41,743 bases of DNA from an uncultured Bacteroidaceae bacterium (GTDB taxonomy: Bacteria; Bacteroidota; Bacteroidia; Bacteroidales; Bacteroidaceae): positions 7,819 through 49,561 of the forward strand of contig CAJOLR010000036.1 of the NCBI GenBank assembly GCA_905235565.1, in the 5' to 3' direction. Shown here piece after piece: positions 41,103-41,743 of the stretch. The notes under the pieces are model-generated. The model was not told where the DNA came from. It did not search any database and saw only the letters and a program-made list of their open reading frames with translations. Numbering within the stretch: position 1 is the first letter of the stretch; every line of letters starts with the position of its first letter. Made by a program: the position numbers and the translations under genes.

Positions 41103-41138
41103 CCTTAAATCTGTTATAATGACAACTATACGAGGTTT

Positions 41139-41492
41139 ATGAAAAGGGTTCTGATTGTTATTATAAGCATATTACTCTTCTTGACATCCTGCACTACCAC
41201 AAAGTATGTAAGTAATCAGGAGAAAGTCGAAAAGACTTTTATTGGAAAGGATCTTAACACAATTATAATGAATTTAGGTCCTGTTGCCACTCGTTCAACA
41301 GATGGTGCCGATGGTTATGTATGCACATTTAATGAAGGCCGTGACACTTATTACCATTGCTATTTCAACTCTGATGATATTTGCTATCATGTACTGACGA
41401 ATTCTGCAACTGCCAAGAAACGTTTCAAACCATTGGCCACCATAGCCTTAGTCCTTGGAATTATCATTGTATTGACACCAAGGTATCCTTAG
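41139..41492 (+). CDS. Small predicted lipoprotein
   Basis: 117 aa. The signal (MKRVLIVIISILLFLTSC|TTT) ends in a lipobox LTSC. The middle (FIGKDLNTIIMNLGPVATRSTDGADGYVCTFNE) resembles small Bacteroides lipoproteins with a similar stretch, recalled from memory. A second hydrophobic segment near the end (PLATIALVLGIIIVLTP) would put the C-terminus in a membrane too. Function unknown. Confidence 0.8.
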   Translation: MKRVLIVIISILLFLTSCTTTKYVSNQEKVEKTFIGKDLNTIIMNLGPVATRSTDGADGYVCTFNEGRDTYYHCYFNSDDICYHVLTNSATAKKRFKPLATIALVLGIIIVLTPRYP

Positions 41493-41584
41493 TTCTTAGG
41501 TCATTTGAAAGCTTACGTTTGTGGTCTGAGGTAGGTCTATGTCTGGTTTTAATCCGGACGATGATGGCCTGAAGTTCATGTGTG

Positions 41585-41604
41585 GCGGGCGCGAAAGCGT
41601 CCGC
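41585..41604. other. Hairpin with GAAA tetraloop
   Basis: GCGGGCGC and GCGTCCGC (41585-41592, 41597-41604) form an 8-bp stem with one G-U pair and a GAAA loop, followed on the plus strand by TTTACTTTG. The T-run is poor. It lies between the lipoprotein gene and the convergent fragment at the right edge, so it may be a weak transcript end for either. Confidence 0.4.
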
Positions 41605-41615
41605 TTTACTTTGTA

Positions 41616-41743
41616 TCAGGTGTGCGCTGGTCCTGAAAGCGTAGAAAAGTTTAATAAGAGTTCATTGACATTTTGATTTTGAGTGAGCGGTGCATGAACA
41701 TCCAAGAGTTCTTTGATATCAGCCTTTGATAGGATTGATGCTT
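41616..41743 (-). CDS. 3' end of an unrecognised gene (runs off the right edge)
   Basis: A minus-strand frame is open from the window edge to TGA at 41616-41618, about 41 residues: SILSKADIKELLDVHAPLTQ, then NQNVNELLLNFSTLSGPAHT. It looks like a helical, winged-helix-type C-terminus. Codon choice is richer in A and T than the housekeeping genes. Too short to name. Confidence 0.4.
   Translation of the reverse strand, partial: ASILSKADIKELLDVHAPLTQNQNVNELLLNFSTLSGPAHT

Overview
The window looks like a chromosomal segment of a Bacteroidales bacterium (Bacteroides/Prevotella-like). The signs are upstream boxes of the Bacteroidetes form TAnnTTTG, Bacteroidetes-type families (DUF3256, DUF5063, LolA-like protein after FtsK, GGDE-variant lipid kinase, PL11 lyase, GH31 with a PA14 insert), zinc-independent L31 and Kdo synthesis. 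No rRNA or tRNA gene was seen. Most of the window is ordinary housekeeping DNA with a few accessory patches.

Layout. 1-3645 (minus) is a two-gene xylose unit: a secreted GH31 alpha-xylosidase followed by xylulokinase, which runs off the left edge. 3786-4787 is class II aldolase with a clear terminator. 5093-5350 is ribosomal protein L31. 5472-8156 (minus) is a coupled operon: DUF151 nuclease-like protein, rsmE, truA, DUF3256. 8462-10785 (minus) carries a DUF5063 protein, a 3'-5' exonuclease-domain protein and an RlmI-like rRNA methyltransferase. 10912-19353 (plus) is a tight six-gene run: ftsK, lolA-like, trxB, metF, a short metH without reactivation domain, and an MFS transporter. 19536-20036 is an internally shortened AI-2E/PerM-type membrane protein, and 20111-20893 a TerB-DnaJ protein.

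20944-23111 is a complete ISL3-type insertion sequence. It contains an extra internal copy of its terminal repeat and a striking array of thirteen 11-bp CTAG-containing units. The IS appears to have split an older hairpin between the TerB-DnaJ gene and a PL11 rhamnogalacturonan lyase (23167-25011). Then follow rplU-rpmA with a textbook promoter and terminator, serS, and a minus operon miaA - lipid kinase - kdsA - glycerophosphotransferase-like gene (27334-31098), then gap (31170-32168). 32313-35313 holds an unknown 217-aa protein, a coiled-coil protein, zapA, a structured RNA candidate (possibly 6S RNA) and rny. After that come a large CotH-type surface protein with two lamin-tail domains, an HD-domain phosphohydrolase, a second MFS transporter, a small coiled-coil protein, a small lipoprotein, and the tail of an unrecognised minus-strand gene at the right edge.

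Between genes there is a family of short REP-like palindromes (around 5351, 5449, 19488, 38830, 40720), several next to short open frames that look like gene remnants. I did not find a clear new multi-gene defence or biosynthetic system. The most unusual items are the 11-bp array with nested terminal repeats in the IS, the shortened AI-2E protein, the short MetH lacking its usual repair domain, and the RNA candidate between zapA and rny.
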